From NCBI RefSeq assembly GCF_900141805.1, contig NZ_FQYN01000006.1:248001-312000 (forward strand): a DNA stretch of 64,000 nt, read 5' to 3'. Within the stretch, counting starts at the first letter, position 1, and each line of letters begins with the position of its first letter. The notes below the pieces were generated by a model. It was not told the DNA's origin. It made no database searches and saw only the letters and a program-made list of their open reading frames with translations. Position numbers and translations under genes: made by a program. This DNA is from Hymenobacter daecheongensis DSM 21074 (GTDB lineage: Bacteria; Bacteroidota; Bacteroidia; Cytophagales; Hymenobacteraceae). Positions 16,640 to 25,470 of the stretch are shown one piece after another.

Positions 16640-16954
16640 ATGCCAAAAACCGCTACCACCTACCAGCCCCATTTGCTCGACCCGCACAGCGCCCAGCCGC
16701 AGCCGGTGAGCCCCGCCAACGGCCGCAGCTTCAAGCTGGCCGAGTTGTACCAGCTGCTCGATTGCCGTCTGGTCGATGTCGTCCGCCTCACGCCCGAGCT
16801 GATTCTCATCATCGACGACGAGGGCAAGTTCCGCAACCCGGCTTACCTCAATCTGGTGGCCACCTACCTCTGGTATCACCACCAGCCCGCAGCGCGAGGC
16901 CATGATTCCATCGTGGGCCGCGCCATTCTCTGCCACGACAAGCAATTCAAATAA
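16640..16954 (+). CDS. DUF3846-like protein
   Basis: A 104-residue protein starting at ATG 16640. The C-terminal half, LTPELILIIDDEGKFRNPAY then HDSIVGRAILC, carries the pattern of DUF3846-type phage and plasmid proteins (a strand ending in acidic 'dddEGk', an Asn-led helix, and an 'ivG.ail' strand). Family function is unknown. A hairpin with a T run follows at 16967-16997. Confidence 0.6.
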   Translation: MPKTATTYQPHLLDPHSAQPQPVSPANGRSFKLAELYQLLDCRLVDVVRLTPELILIIDDEGKFRNPAYLNLVATYLWYHHQPAARGHDSIVGRAILCHDKQFK

Positions 16955-17025
16955 GCAAACGGCGACGGGGCCGGCCGCCAACAGGCCCCACCTTTTTTCA
17001 TTCCCAACCCCAACCATTTCCCATC

Positions 17026-17751
17026 ATGTCCACCAAAGTAAAAGCCCAGCGCACAGCCACTACCGAAGCCGGTGCCGCATCCACCACAGCGGCCCCCGCA
17101 TTCACGCTCAGCGGCCCCATTACGGCCATGCCTGCCTACCTCACCGAGAAGGCCGACGAGGCCACCGGCGAAGTTCTGCAGGTTTCCCGCTTCCGCTATC
17201 TGCCCGGCCACCCGCGCCAGATTCGCTTTGATGCCAAAGCCGGTCAGTTCAACATTGGCGGCACCACGCCGCTCGGTAACTCGCTCCGCTTTATTCCGCT
17301 GGCCTGGCGCATCTTCCAGGACGACATATTGAACATGGGCCGCAAGTTGTGGGCCGAGCTGTTTTTTGCCGACGACAAGGGCGCAGTTTGCGCCGTGCTC
17401 TTCCACGGCTACAGCGTCGAAAACCTGTACCGCCTGATTGAGCCCCTGTTTTACGACGACCTGACCCTGGCCGACGTGGCCGTAAAGGTGACGGCCGAGA
17501 AGAAGCAGACCACCAAGGAAGGCAAAACGGCCACCTACTACATAGCGCAGTTCAGCTACGAGGCCGCCGACCCGGCCGAGGTAGCTGCCCGCCGTGACTT
17601 CGCCCGCGACTTTCCCATCTGGCGCGCCGAAACCTACACCGGCGCGGCCGATATGCGCATCCAGCACGGTTATACCGTGCCCGCTGAGGAAGAGCACCAC
17701 GAGCCGGAGCCTGCCGCCGCCGAGCCCGGCGCACTGCCCGAGGCTGCCTAG
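17026..17751 (+). CDS. Unrecognised protein, possible ssDNA-binding/recombination partner
   Basis: A 241-residue protein. After a disordered Ala/Thr-rich start there is a globular core (about 35-205) with strands such as VSRFRYLPGHPRQIRFD and AVCAVLFHGYSVENLYRLIE; the tail is acidic (AEEEHHEPEPAAAEPG). An acidic C-terminal tail after a beta-rich core is typical of single-strand-binding proteins, and two genes downstream lies a RecE-like exonuclease. I therefore suggest an SSB-like or annealing role, but no OB-fold motif can be claimed. Confidence 0.6.
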   Translation: MSTKVKAQRTATTEAGAASTTAAPAFTLSGPITAMPAYLTEKADEATGEVLQVSRFRYLPGHPRQIRFDAKAGQFNIGGTTPLGNSLRFIPLAWRIFQDDILNMGRKLWAELFFADDKGAVCAVLFHGYSVENLYRLIEPLFYDDLTLADVAVKVTAEKKQTTKEGKTATYYIAQFSYEAADPAEVAARRDFARDFPIWRAETYTGAADMRIQHGYTVPAEEEHHEPEPAAAEPGALPEAA

Positions 17752-17821
17752 CATCACGGCCCTCACGGTACCCGCCGTGGGGGCTATCCGGCTACCTGCT
17801 TACTCCTTAAATCTTCAGTTC

Positions 17822-18067
17822 ATGGATACCACTACCGAACAGCCCCAGCTACTCATCGAGCAGCAGCCCCACGATGAAGCTGAGGCCGCTTCACTGGCGC
17901 AGCTCGCCGAGTTACTAGCTGCCACCGACCCGCTACCCGACCTACGCGACCTGGCCCCGGCCGTGCGCCAGCTTTTCCCCGCGCCCGCTTACTTGGTCGG
18001 CTGTGGTAGCGCCCACATCTGGCTGCATCGTGTAGGCGACCCAGCCCGCCTGGCTCTCATTCGCTAA
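17822..18067 (+). CDS. Small hypothetical protein
   Basis: An 81-residue protein with start ATG 17822. It is acidic and helical at first (HDEAEAASLAQLAELLAATD) and ends YLVGCGSAHIWLHRVG. No family recognised. It sits between the putative ssDNA-binding gene and the exonuclease gene, 20 bases before the latter, so is probably co-transcribed. Confidence 0.5.
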   Translation: MDTTTEQPQLLIEQQPHDEAEAASLAQLAELLAATDPLPDLRDLAPAVRQLFPAPAYLVGCGSAHIWLHRVGDPARLALIR

Positions 18068-18087
18068 CTCCCATTTTCCCCACTGCC

Positions 18088-18729
18088 ATGTTTCACGACC
18101 TCACCTCATACCCCGGCCTGACCCAGGAGCAGCACCGCGCCCTGCCTCACGTCTCCAATACCGACCTCTCCGAATTGAAGGCCCGGATATTAGGCCAGCT
18201 GCGCCGGCCCAACCCGCAGGCCCTGGCTTTCGGCTCCCATTTCCACAGCGCCACCTTGGAGCCCGCCACCTACGCCCGCACCCAGGAGAAATGCCCCTGG
18301 CAGCAGTTGGAGCAGCTGGCCCGTCAGGTACGCCGCCACCGCTACTGCCGCGACGTGCTGTACCGCGGCACCGCCGAACTGACCCACACGGCCACTCACA
18401 CCGCAACCGGCGTGCAGGTCAAGATTCGCCCTGACCTGGTAGTGGTAAGCCCCGCCGGCCGCCGCACCACGCTCATCGACTTCAAAACCACCAGCTGCCC
18501 CGACCTCCCGCACTTCCTGGCCAGCGCCGAGCAGTACGACTACGACCGCCAAGCTGCCCTATACCTCGACGCGCTGAATGCCACCCGCTTCCTGATTATC
18601 GGCGTGCAGAAGAAGGCCCCGCACGCCGTATGGCTCTTCGACGCCACCGCTACGCCCGGCTTCATCGAGCAGGGCCGCAAGAAGTACACGGCGCTGCTGC
18701 GGCACCAAGCAGCCCAAATGTGTAGCTAG
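18088..18729 (+). CDS. RecE/RecB-like PD-(D/E)XK exonuclease
   Basis: A 213-residue nuclease. Motifs of the phage exonuclease VIII/RecB-like fold are clear: HVSNTDLSELK near the start, LAFGSHFHSATLEP, then D in IRPDLVVV, and D-x-K in TTLIDFKTT, followed by YDYDRQAALYLDAL. Such enzymes resect double-stranded ends for single-strand annealing recombination. It closes the element's recombination module. A separate AT-rich island begins 39 bases later. Confidence 0.85.
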   Translation: MFHDLTSYPGLTQEQHRALPHVSNTDLSELKARILGQLRRPNPQALAFGSHFHSATLEPATYARTQEKCPWQQLEQLARQVRRHRYCRDVLYRGTAELTHTATHTATGVQVKIRPDLVVVSPAGRRTTLIDFKTTSCPDLPHFLASAEQYDYDRQAALYLDALNATRFLIIGVQKKAPHAVWLFDATATPGFIEQGRKKYTALLRHQAAQMCS

Positions 18730-18767
18730 AAACTGCACCTTCTGAGCCCTTTGGTCGTTTTAATAAT

Positions 18768-19196
18768 ATGTCAGATGTACACTCCCCAGCTACCCGCAGC
18801 TACAACATGTCGCAGATTAAGGGCAAGAACACCAAGCCTGAAATGCTTGTCCGTCAGTACCTACACGCTCATGGTCTGCGCTATCGTCTCCACACCAAAG
18901 ACCTACCCGGCAAGCCCGACCTTGTACTGCCAAAGTACCAAACGGTTGTTTTCGTGCACGGCTGCTTTTGGCATAAGCATCCTGGCTGTCCGAAAGCAGC
19001 AGCTCCTAAAACCCGCACTGAGTGGTGGCAAGAGAAAATCGGCCGTAACGTCATCAATGATGAGCGTCAGCAATCTGACTTAACTGTTAAAGGCTGGAAA
19101 GTGCTTACCGTTTGGGAATGCGAGCTGAAGCCGGCTCTCCGCGAGAGCACTCTCCGACAACTATTTGAAGAAATCACCAGGGCAAATTCTGCATAA
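18768..19196 (+). CDS. vsr: Vsr very-short-patch repair endonuclease, island B
   Basis: A 142-residue Vsr family nuclease. Key residues keep the same numbers as in the E. coli enzyme: E25 (NTKPEM), D51 (GKPDLVL), H64 and H69 (VHGCFWHKH), with zinc ligands C66, H71, C74 and C118 (WECELK). Vsr nicks at T:G mismatches produced by deamination of 5-methylcytosine and normally accompanies a cytosine methyltransferase, which follows at 19367. In defence operons Vsr-fold proteins may also act as the restriction nuclease. Length is normal. Confidence 0.93.
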   Translation: MSDVHSPATRSYNMSQIKGKNTKPEMLVRQYLHAHGLRYRLHTKDLPGKPDLVLPKYQTVVFVHGCFWHKHPGCPKAAAPKTRTEWWQEKIGRNVINDERQQSDLTVKGWKVLTVWECELKPALRESTLRQLFEEITRANSA

Positions 19197-19268
19197 GCAA
19201 TAAGTTGTAATAATCCTAGATTTAACTCTCAGGTCTTAGCCGATTGATACTTATTCGCTTTCTTTGGA

Positions 19269-19279
19269 GTGCTTAGCAC
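19269..19279. promoter_or_regulatory. Dyad in the vsr-dcm gap
   Basis: GTGC-TTA-GCAC lies in the 170-base gap between vsr and the methyltransferase gene. It may be an operator for a separate promoter of the downstream operon. Weak evidence, as it is short. Confidence 0.3.
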
Positions 19280-19366
19280 ATAAGTTCAGTATTTTCGCAA
19301 GTTTGCCGTTACCGGCCTTGTGTAGGAAACTGCCCTGAACACAGCAATAGAATTTCTACCTAACAC

Positions 19367-20470
19367 ATGCCTCCTACTTTACAAGCTGTCGACTTTTTCT
19401 GTGGCGCTGGCGGTATGACAAACGGCTTATTACAAGCTGGTATAGATGTAGTTGCAGGGGTTGACAATCACCTTCCCTGTTCTCAAACTTACCAACATAA
19501 AACCAATAACGTCAGGCCGAACGGCACACCTTCGCAGTTCCTGCATAAGGACATCAACTCACTTACAGCAGATAAGCTGCTCGAACTTACCCAGCTCAAA
19601 CGCCGCGACGACAACCTGGTACTTGTCGGGTGCAGCCCTTGCCAGTTTTGGTCTAAGGTTAATACAGACAAGAATAAATCAGCTCAGGGTAAACGCCTTC
19701 TAGACCATTTTAGAGACTTAGTGCTGGATATTTTGCCGGCCTACGTCGTAGTCGAGAATGTGCCAGGCTTATCGACCCGTGCCGAAGATTCCGGCCTCGA
19801 TGAGTTTCGGAATAGCTTACGCACAGCAGCATTACCCTATCGGATTTCCGAGGGAGTTGTTTCGGTAGCTTTTCACGGTGTGCCGCAGAAACGCAGACGC
19901 TACACCTTGATTGCAACACGTCTCCCTGGCGAAGTTTCTCTTCCGGAGGCAACCGTGGCAACAGGTGCTTGGCCTGAAGATATGGCTGTGAAAAACTTTC
20001 TAGGTTGCAGCAATGGGTTCGCACCTATCCCCGCAGGGCACAAAGACCCGACAGGCTTCCACCATAGTAGTGCCATACTACATCCGCAGAATCTAGAGCG
20101 CATTAAACTCACGGAAAAGAACGGAGGGAAACGCTCCGCTTGGCGCAACAACGCTGAGTTGATGATTCCCGCCTACGTGGGGAAAGACGAAGATTTTCCG
20201 GACGTATACGGCCGAATGTCATGGGATGAACCGGCCCCGACAATTACTACCAAATTCAACTCCCTCTCCAACGGTCGCTTCGGTCATCCGGAGGAAGACC
20301 GAGCTATATCCTTGCGGGAAGGAGCTACCCTGCAGACTTTTCCCAAGGACTATTCATTTGTGGGAGGCCAGTTAGAAATAGCTCGCCAGATTGGTAATGC
20401 TGTACCACCGGAGCTAGCCCGGCGTATCGGTCACCAGTTGCTCACGCACTGGACCGCTAATCAGCACTAA
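19367..20470 (+). CDS. DNA (cytosine-5-)-methyltransferase, island B
   Basis: A 367-residue C5 methyltransferase. Motif I is FCGAGG (11-16), motif IV is GCSPCQFWS with catalytic C92 (a variant of the usual PPCQGFS), motif VI is ENVPG (130-134), motif VIII PQKRRRY, and motif X GNAVPP near the end. The variant motif IV sets it apart from the island A enzyme, so the two are not recent duplicates. It is separated by only two bases from the sensor ATPase gene, and is preceded by vsr, which repairs deamination damage at its sites. Confidence 0.95.
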   Translation: MPPTLQAVDFFCGAGGMTNGLLQAGIDVVAGVDNHLPCSQTYQHKTNNVRPNGTPSQFLHKDINSLTADKLLELTQLKRRDDNLVLVGCSPCQFWSKVNTDKNKSAQGKRLLDHFRDLVLDILPAYVVVENVPGLSTRAEDSGLDEFRNSLRTAALPYRISEGVVSVAFHGVPQKRRRYTLIATRLPGEVSLPEATVATGAWPEDMAVKNFLGCSNGFAPIPAGHKDPTGFHHSSAILHPQNLERIKLTEKNGGKRSAWRNNAELMIPAYVGKDEDFPDVYGRMSWDEPAPTITTKFNSLSNGRFGHPEEDRAISLREGATLQTFPKDYSFVGGQLEIARQIGNAVPPELARRIGHQLLTHWTANQH

Positions 20471-20472
20471 AA

Positions 20473-23421
20473 ATGGCTCGTTTCAAAACCCGCGCCCGCG
20501 CAGTCGATATGCTCGGTCGGCAGCAGATAGCTGGCATTCCGTCGGCGATAAGTGAGCTGTTCAAAAATGCGCATGACGCGTACGCCGACCATGTGGAGAT
20601 AGACTTCTACAGGCAGAATAAGCTCTTTGTATTGCGCGACGACGGCTTAGGTATGACGCGCACCGACTTTGAATCTCGTTGGCTGACTATTGGCACAGAA
20701 AGCAAACTGAATGCTAAAACGGGCCTTAAAATGCCCCCAAGTGCCCCAGGAAAACCTAAAAGGCCCATTCTGGGAGAAAAAGGCATTGGTCGACTAGCCG
20801 TTGCATCTATTGGTCCGCAGGTTCTTATTCTAACCCGGGCTGAGCGAGCCGATGGCCTGCACGACTTGGTTGCTTGCTACATCCACTGGAGCATCTTTGA
20901 ACAGCCTGGGCTTGACTTGGAGGATATAGAAATCCCAGTAAGAACGTTCCCTGCTGGCTCCCTTCCAACGAAGCAGGATGTGGATAGTATGACGGAAGCA
21001 TTTGGTCACAACCTAATCGGCTTAGAGAAGGAGGTGCGTGGGCAATTTGAGGCTGACTTCCGAAAGATGAGTATCGACCCTAGTGCAGTTGATGGGTATG
21101 TTAAAAATCTTAGTCTGGCAGGCAAGGGACACGGCACGCACTTCATCATCAGTCCGACCTATGATGTATTGTTCGCTGATATCGACAATAGGTCTGAATA
21201 CGAGGCTTCAAACCTAGAAAAAGTTTTACTAGGCTTCACCAATGAGATGACACCGGGGCACCCCACGCCGGTGATTAAAACTGCTTTCCGAGACCATCAA
21301 GGCGCTGGTCGCATAGAAGACTGGGCTACCCGCAACCGGTTTTTTACTCCCGAAGAGTTTGAGATTGCTGACCATAGTTTTCAAGGTACTATTGACGAGT
21401 ATGGCCAGTTCCGGGGCAAGGTAAGAGTCTATGACCATGAGCCTGTTGCCTATACTCTACCCTGGAATCAAGGGCAGGGTAAGCCCACCGAATGCGGCCC
21501 TTTCAAGATAGATATAGCTTATATTCAAGGCCGACATAAAGAGTCTCTATTAGCCACTAGCAAGTCTAGTGCTGAGTTTGGCGAAATAACAAAAAAGCTG
21601 AACCGGTTCGGAGGCCTTTATATCTACAAAGATGGTATTCGCGTCCAGCCTTACGGCCAAATTGATTTTGACTGGTTAGGCATCGAACAGCGGCGTACAC
21701 TTAGTGCTTCCTTCTATTTCTTCTCTTACCGGCGAATGTTCGGGGTCGTAGATATAAACCAGCAACATAATGCTGCCCTACTTGAGAAAGCTGGCCGTGA
21801 AGGGTACCGCGAGAACGTCGCCTACAAGCAATTCAAGGATATCCTGAAAAATCTGATAATTCAGCTTGCTATAGACTTTTTTCGAGATGGGGGCATATAC
21901 GAGCCACAATTTGTTGCCAGAAAGCAGGCATTGGTACGCTTGGAAGAGGTTCGCCGTAAACGCGAAAAAGGAGTTACCGCCAAAAAGAAGAAGTTAGACC
22001 AAGAATTGGAGGTGTTTTTCCGCGCCTATGAATCAGGAGCACCAACTGAGCAAGCCCAGGAATTTGCCGAGGGGTTGAGACAACGTTTGGTCGAAACTAA
22101 ATCTTTCAAGGATACTAAAATGGCAGCGCAGATGGTGCTGGATATTGAGGAATCGGCCCGTCGTAATCTGCGCAATTTGGAAGAATCGTATTATGTAGCT
22201 AAACCGAAAGGTATAGGTTTGAGTCGAGCATTGGAGCAGAAATACGATGACTACTCAGTCATGTATCAAGAATTACAGTCCACTGTTTTTAACAAGGTCC
22301 GGCAAACTGTTGAGGAAGAGATAACCACTGCGGCCAACGAAGCCCGCTTAGAGTTAGACCGCCGCGTCCGGATAGAACGTGCCCTGAAGCAGCTCGCTGA
22401 CCAAGCCCAAAAAACAACCCGCGTAGAACGAGCCGAAACCAATGAAGCTGTTGGCAAAGTCCAGGAAGAAATACGTCTGGCTGTGCAAGCAAGTATCACT
22501 GCGGTAAACGAAGAGGTACGGGAAGTTTTGGCTGACTTTGCAGCAGCCGACTTTAGCGAAATGGAGGAGGCTGATATTGTCACCGTACGCGACGACCTCG
22601 AACGACGTCTGATTGACGTTAAAGAGAGCAAGCAAGAACTGCTACGTGGAATTCGAGCACAGCTGGAGGAAATCGACGTGGAGAATCCAGGTGCTCGCCT
22701 TGATGAAATGGAGGCAGTGGAGCGCCGTATGCTTGCACTAGAAGAACGTGCCGAGTTAGACTTACAGTTGACTCAAATGGGAATGGCTATTGAAGTTATC
22801 AACCATGAGTTTGATTCTAGCATTCGAAGCATTCGTGACCAACTTCGGCTGCTTCGTAATTGGGCTGATGTTAACAAAGGTCTTGATAAAGTATATCAAG
22901 GCCTACGTACCAGCTTTGACCATTTGGATGGTTATCTAACTTTATTTACGCCACTTCATCGGCGTTTGTATCGTGAGGAGGTGACGATTAGAGGCACGGA
23001 AATAGTCGAATACTTAACGGGACTCTTCGAACAGCGCTTAGACCGGCATGCCATCGTGCTAAAGCATACTAAAGCTTTTGCAAATCTCAAGCTGACCGGC
23101 TATCCGTCAGTCTATTACCCTGTATTTGTCAACTTAATAGACAATGCCATCTATTGGCTAAAGGACCATCGAGTTGAGCAGCGAGTGATAGAACTGCATG
23201 CAAGTGGCAAGACCATGTTTGTATCAAATAATGGTCCCGCAATCTTGGAGAGTCGCCGCGAATCAATTTTTGAAAGTGGTGTTTCTTTCAAACCGGCTGG
23301 TCGTGGCCTTGGCTTGGCAATTTCAGCTCAAGTTCTGGCTAATGCCAACTACAGCTTGACTTTAGCTGAAGAGCCACGTCCTGAAATGACAGTTACCTTT
23401 TGCCTAGTTCCGACTAAATAA
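20473..23421 (+). CDS. Double-GHKL protein: MORC/Hsp90-like ATPase fused to histidine-kinase-like module
   Basis: A 982-residue protein. The N-terminal GHKL ATPase has motif I ELFKNAHDAYAD (from E28), motif II DDGLGM (56-61) and motif III GEKGIGRL (101-108), as in MORC/MutL/Hsp90 proteins. Residues about 490-770 are charged coiled coil. A second GHKL module at the end has an H-box-like INHEFDSSI with H778, N-box VNLIDNAI (886-893), G1 SNNGPAI (from 918) and G2 GRGLGLAIS (from 943), like a sensor histidine kinase. GHKL ATPases in restriction-modification operons are known from comparative genomics; the added kinase end, next to a receiver-like gene, suggests phosphorelay control. Confidence 0.85.
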   Translation: MARFKTRARAVDMLGRQQIAGIPSAISELFKNAHDAYADHVEIDFYRQNKLFVLRDDGLGMTRTDFESRWLTIGTESKLNAKTGLKMPPSAPGKPKRPILGEKGIGRLAVASIGPQVLILTRAERADGLHDLVACYIHWSIFEQPGLDLEDIEIPVRTFPAGSLPTKQDVDSMTEAFGHNLIGLEKEVRGQFEADFRKMSIDPSAVDGYVKNLSLAGKGHGTHFIISPTYDVLFADIDNRSEYEASNLEKVLLGFTNEMTPGHPTPVIKTAFRDHQGAGRIEDWATRNRFFTPEEFEIADHSFQGTIDEYGQFRGKVRVYDHEPVAYTLPWNQGQGKPTECGPFKIDIAYIQGRHKESLLATSKSSAEFGEITKKLNRFGGLYIYKDGIRVQPYGQIDFDWLGIEQRRTLSASFYFFSYRRMFGVVDINQQHNAALLEKAGREGYRENVAYKQFKDILKNLIIQLAIDFFRDGGIYEPQFVARKQALVRLEEVRRKREKGVTAKKKKLDQELEVFFRAYESGAPTEQAQEFAEGLRQRLVETKSFKDTKMAAQMVLDIEESARRNLRNLEESYYVAKPKGIGLSRALEQKYDDYSVMYQELQSTVFNKVRQTVEEEITTAANEARLELDRRVRIERALKQLADQAQKTTRVERAETNEAVGKVQEEIRLAVQASITAVNEEVREVLADFAAADFSEMEEADIVTVRDDLERRLIDVKESKQELLRGIRAQLEEIDVENPGARLDEMEAVERRMLALEERAELDLQLTQMGMAIEVINHEFDSSIRSIRDQLRLLRNWADVNKGLDKVYQGLRTSFDHLDGYLTLFTPLHRRLYREEVTIRGTEIVEYLTGLFEQRLDRHAIVLKHTKAFANLKLTGYPSVYYPVFVNLIDNAIYWLKDHRVEQRVIELHASGKTMFVSNNGPAILESRRESIFESGVSFKPAGRGLGLAISAQVLANANYSLTLAEEPRPEMTVTFCLVPTK

Positions 23422-23442
23422 ATCAGCTTCCATTCCTTTTAT

Positions 23443-25182
23443 ATGCCCGCAATTCTACCTACGCCAGCTCCTATTTTCAAACAACGCTCCAGGGCAGCCG
23501 CGAGGCGTTTCCTACAAACAGCTATGCTGTTTGATGATAATGCTACGTTCGAAGAGTTGAAAATATCTATCAAGGCTGAAGATGTTAATACTCCCAACCT
23601 AACGGGACCAGAGGAAATAGAAACTCCGTCCGAAGAAGGTACTGCTGGTACAGCGCAGAAGGAAAAAGAAAAAGAAACAGAACGTAAAATGGGCGAAAAT
23701 CTCTATGCAAAAGCCATCAATGATGCTTTTGCTGAAGAGGGTATAGTCTGCGGAGTAATTAAGCCTAAAAAAGACGATATAACTGCGTTAAACGCAATTA
23801 AAAAAGCAGCCAGACGAGCTGATATAGTAGTCGTTGACTGGTTTATTAACGATGATAAAGGTGAGACAGCGCTAAACGTGATAGAAGGTATCCTAAGCGA
23901 AGACAAAGCAGAGGATGGAGAAGCTCACCAGGGACGCCTGCGCCTACTTGCAATCTATACCTCTGAACCAGATTTAGCCACTATTTCTCTTAAAGTCAAA
24001 ACCAAGTTTGGATTTAAGAATACCGCAAATAATACCAAGGGCAGGTATACGCTGGCATTAAATGAAAATGTCCGGCTTTGTATATACCAGAAAGACAGAG
24101 GCAGCAAAAAGAACATTGGACCAAATAAAGAAAGAGTAGTAAGCGACAGTAATTTGCCTGGGAAACTTATCGAAGATTTCTCAGACATGACTAGTGGGTT
24201 GCTATTTAATTTGGTTCTCAATGCACTAGGGGCATTACGTGAGAATACTCACCGGCTAATTCAGAAGTTCAACAAGTCGGTTGATGCTCCGTATTTTTCC
24301 CATAGAGTATTATCGGACCCCATGGAGGACACATTAGGCCATCCATTATCCCTTTTCACGGCGGAGATTGAAGACATACTTCTTGACCAGGAAGTAAACC
24401 GTTACATTAATGAACAAGCCGTCGCCGAGTGGCTTGAGTATTTGAGCTCTGCTGATGCTTTAAAATTTCCTACTGACACCTCTACTAAAGTTTTAGACGC
24501 GCTAAAGGGCTTGAATCAAACAGGAATTGTTGGATATGTCAAAAAGAATAACCCTAGCGGGATTGACCAACTATTGGGGTGGCTAAAAAGTTCGGACCAG
24601 AAAGGGGAAGTAACTAAACTCACATCTGCGTTTACTAAAAACGTAGCAGAAGCAAATTCAAAAGACAGGGAATTTGCTGCACTCACAACCTTCCGCTCTC
24701 ACTATCGCCTACCACCTCCACAGTTGAAGTTAGGGTCTGTAGTTTGTGTAAAAGAAAGAGGTAAACAGAAGTATCTGATATGTGTGCAGCCCGTTTGTGA
24801 TTCCGTACGTCTTAAGAAACCAGATACCTTATACCCATTTCCATTTATTGAGATGGTAGAGGTTACCGGTGCGTCGGATGGGTTTGACCTTACGCTTAAA
24901 CATAATAAAAAACAAAAGCAGTTTGTTATCCAGAAAAAGCCGTCAAAAATGCGGCTTTTAGAATTCAAGGCAGATGCTGTCCAACAGGCCGTTGTTGCCA
25001 CGCAAGACCAAACTACTACAAACTGGTTCTTTCAAACTGCTACTCCAAAGAAGCTGGAGTGGATTGGAGAGCTAAGATTTCCACACGCTCAGCGCGTAGC
25101 AGCTAACCTTGCTACAGAGCTTTCTCGTGTCGGGTTAACTGAATCTGAATGGACAAGAAGAGCAGCAAAGAAAATCAAATAA
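23443..25182 (+). CDS. Receiver-like effector protein, island B
   Basis: A 579-residue protein. The N-terminal ~220 residues look like a divergent response-regulator receiver: acidic pair D31-D32 (AMLFDDNATF), candidate phospho-acceptor D132 in DIVVVDWFINDDKGETAL, T173 in LLAIYTSEP and K217 in VRLCIYQKD, in the canonical order. A charged insert (about 48-85) separates the first two strands. Residues 225-579 are not recognised; no DNA-binding or nuclease motif is obvious, though the end is lysine-rich (RRAAKKIK). It follows the kinase-like gene by 21 bases, implying a two-component pair. Confidence 0.7.
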   Translation: MPAILPTPAPIFKQRSRAAARRFLQTAMLFDDNATFEELKISIKAEDVNTPNLTGPEEIETPSEEGTAGTAQKEKEKETERKMGENLYAKAINDAFAEEGIVCGVIKPKKDDITALNAIKKAARRADIVVVDWFINDDKGETALNVIEGILSEDKAEDGEAHQGRLRLLAIYTSEPDLATISLKVKTKFGFKNTANNTKGRYTLALNENVRLCIYQKDRGSKKNIGPNKERVVSDSNLPGKLIEDFSDMTSGLLFNLVLNALGALRENTHRLIQKFNKSVDAPYFSHRVLSDPMEDTLGHPLSLFTAEIEDILLDQEVNRYINEQAVAEWLEYLSSADALKFPTDTSTKVLDALKGLNQTGIVGYVKKNNPSGIDQLLGWLKSSDQKGEVTKLTSAFTKNVAEANSKDREFAALTTFRSHYRLPPPQLKLGSVVCVKERGKQKYLICVQPVCDSVRLKKPDTLYPFPFIEMVEVTGASDGFDLTLKHNKKQKQFVIQKKPSKMRLLEFKADAVQQAVVATQDQTTTNWFFQTATPKKLEWIGELRFPHAQRVAANLATELSRVGLTESEWTRRAAKKIK

Positions 25183-25194
25183 AATCTTCATAAG

Positions 25195-25413
25195 ATGGCT
25201 AATGTCACTCATCTGGAACAGGAGGAATACATACCTAATCCAGACAAAACCAAGCCCGTTACCGGCTACTTCAATTTCGATACAGGGAAGTTTCGACTCT
25301 TTAGCCGAGCTTCAGGAGCTTCTCCCGCTACGGGCAAAAAACAGGTTCTAGAGTTTGACAAAGAACAGGCCCGTGAGCTCTATCAAAAGTTGGGAGAATT
25401 TTTAACTCAATAG
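25195..25413 (+). CDS. Small protein ending the island B operon
   Basis: A 72-residue protein twelve bases after the receiver-like gene. Sequence includes PVTGYFNFDTGKFRLFSR and VLEFDKEQARELYQKLGEFL: a beta hairpin followed by an amphipathic helix. No family is recognised. A strong terminator follows, so this is the last gene of the operon. It may be a small subunit or an inhibitor. Retention of an intact reading frame and tight spacing support it as a real gene. Confidence 0.65.
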   Translation: MANVTHLEQEEYIPNPDKTKPVTGYFNFDTGKFRLFSRASGASPATGKKQVLEFDKEQARELYQKLGEFLTQ

Positions 25414-25423
25414 TTGAGAATGA

Positions 25424-25470
25424 ACTAAAAAGCAGGATGCCCAAAACTCTTGGGTATCCTGCTTTTTAGT
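25424..25470. terminator. Long bidirectional terminator
   Basis: A 21-base-pair stem with one G-T wobble and a five-base loop, with A and T runs at its base, ends both the island B operon and the convergent HNH gene, whose stop codon (25466-25468) lies inside the stem. Confidence 0.9.
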
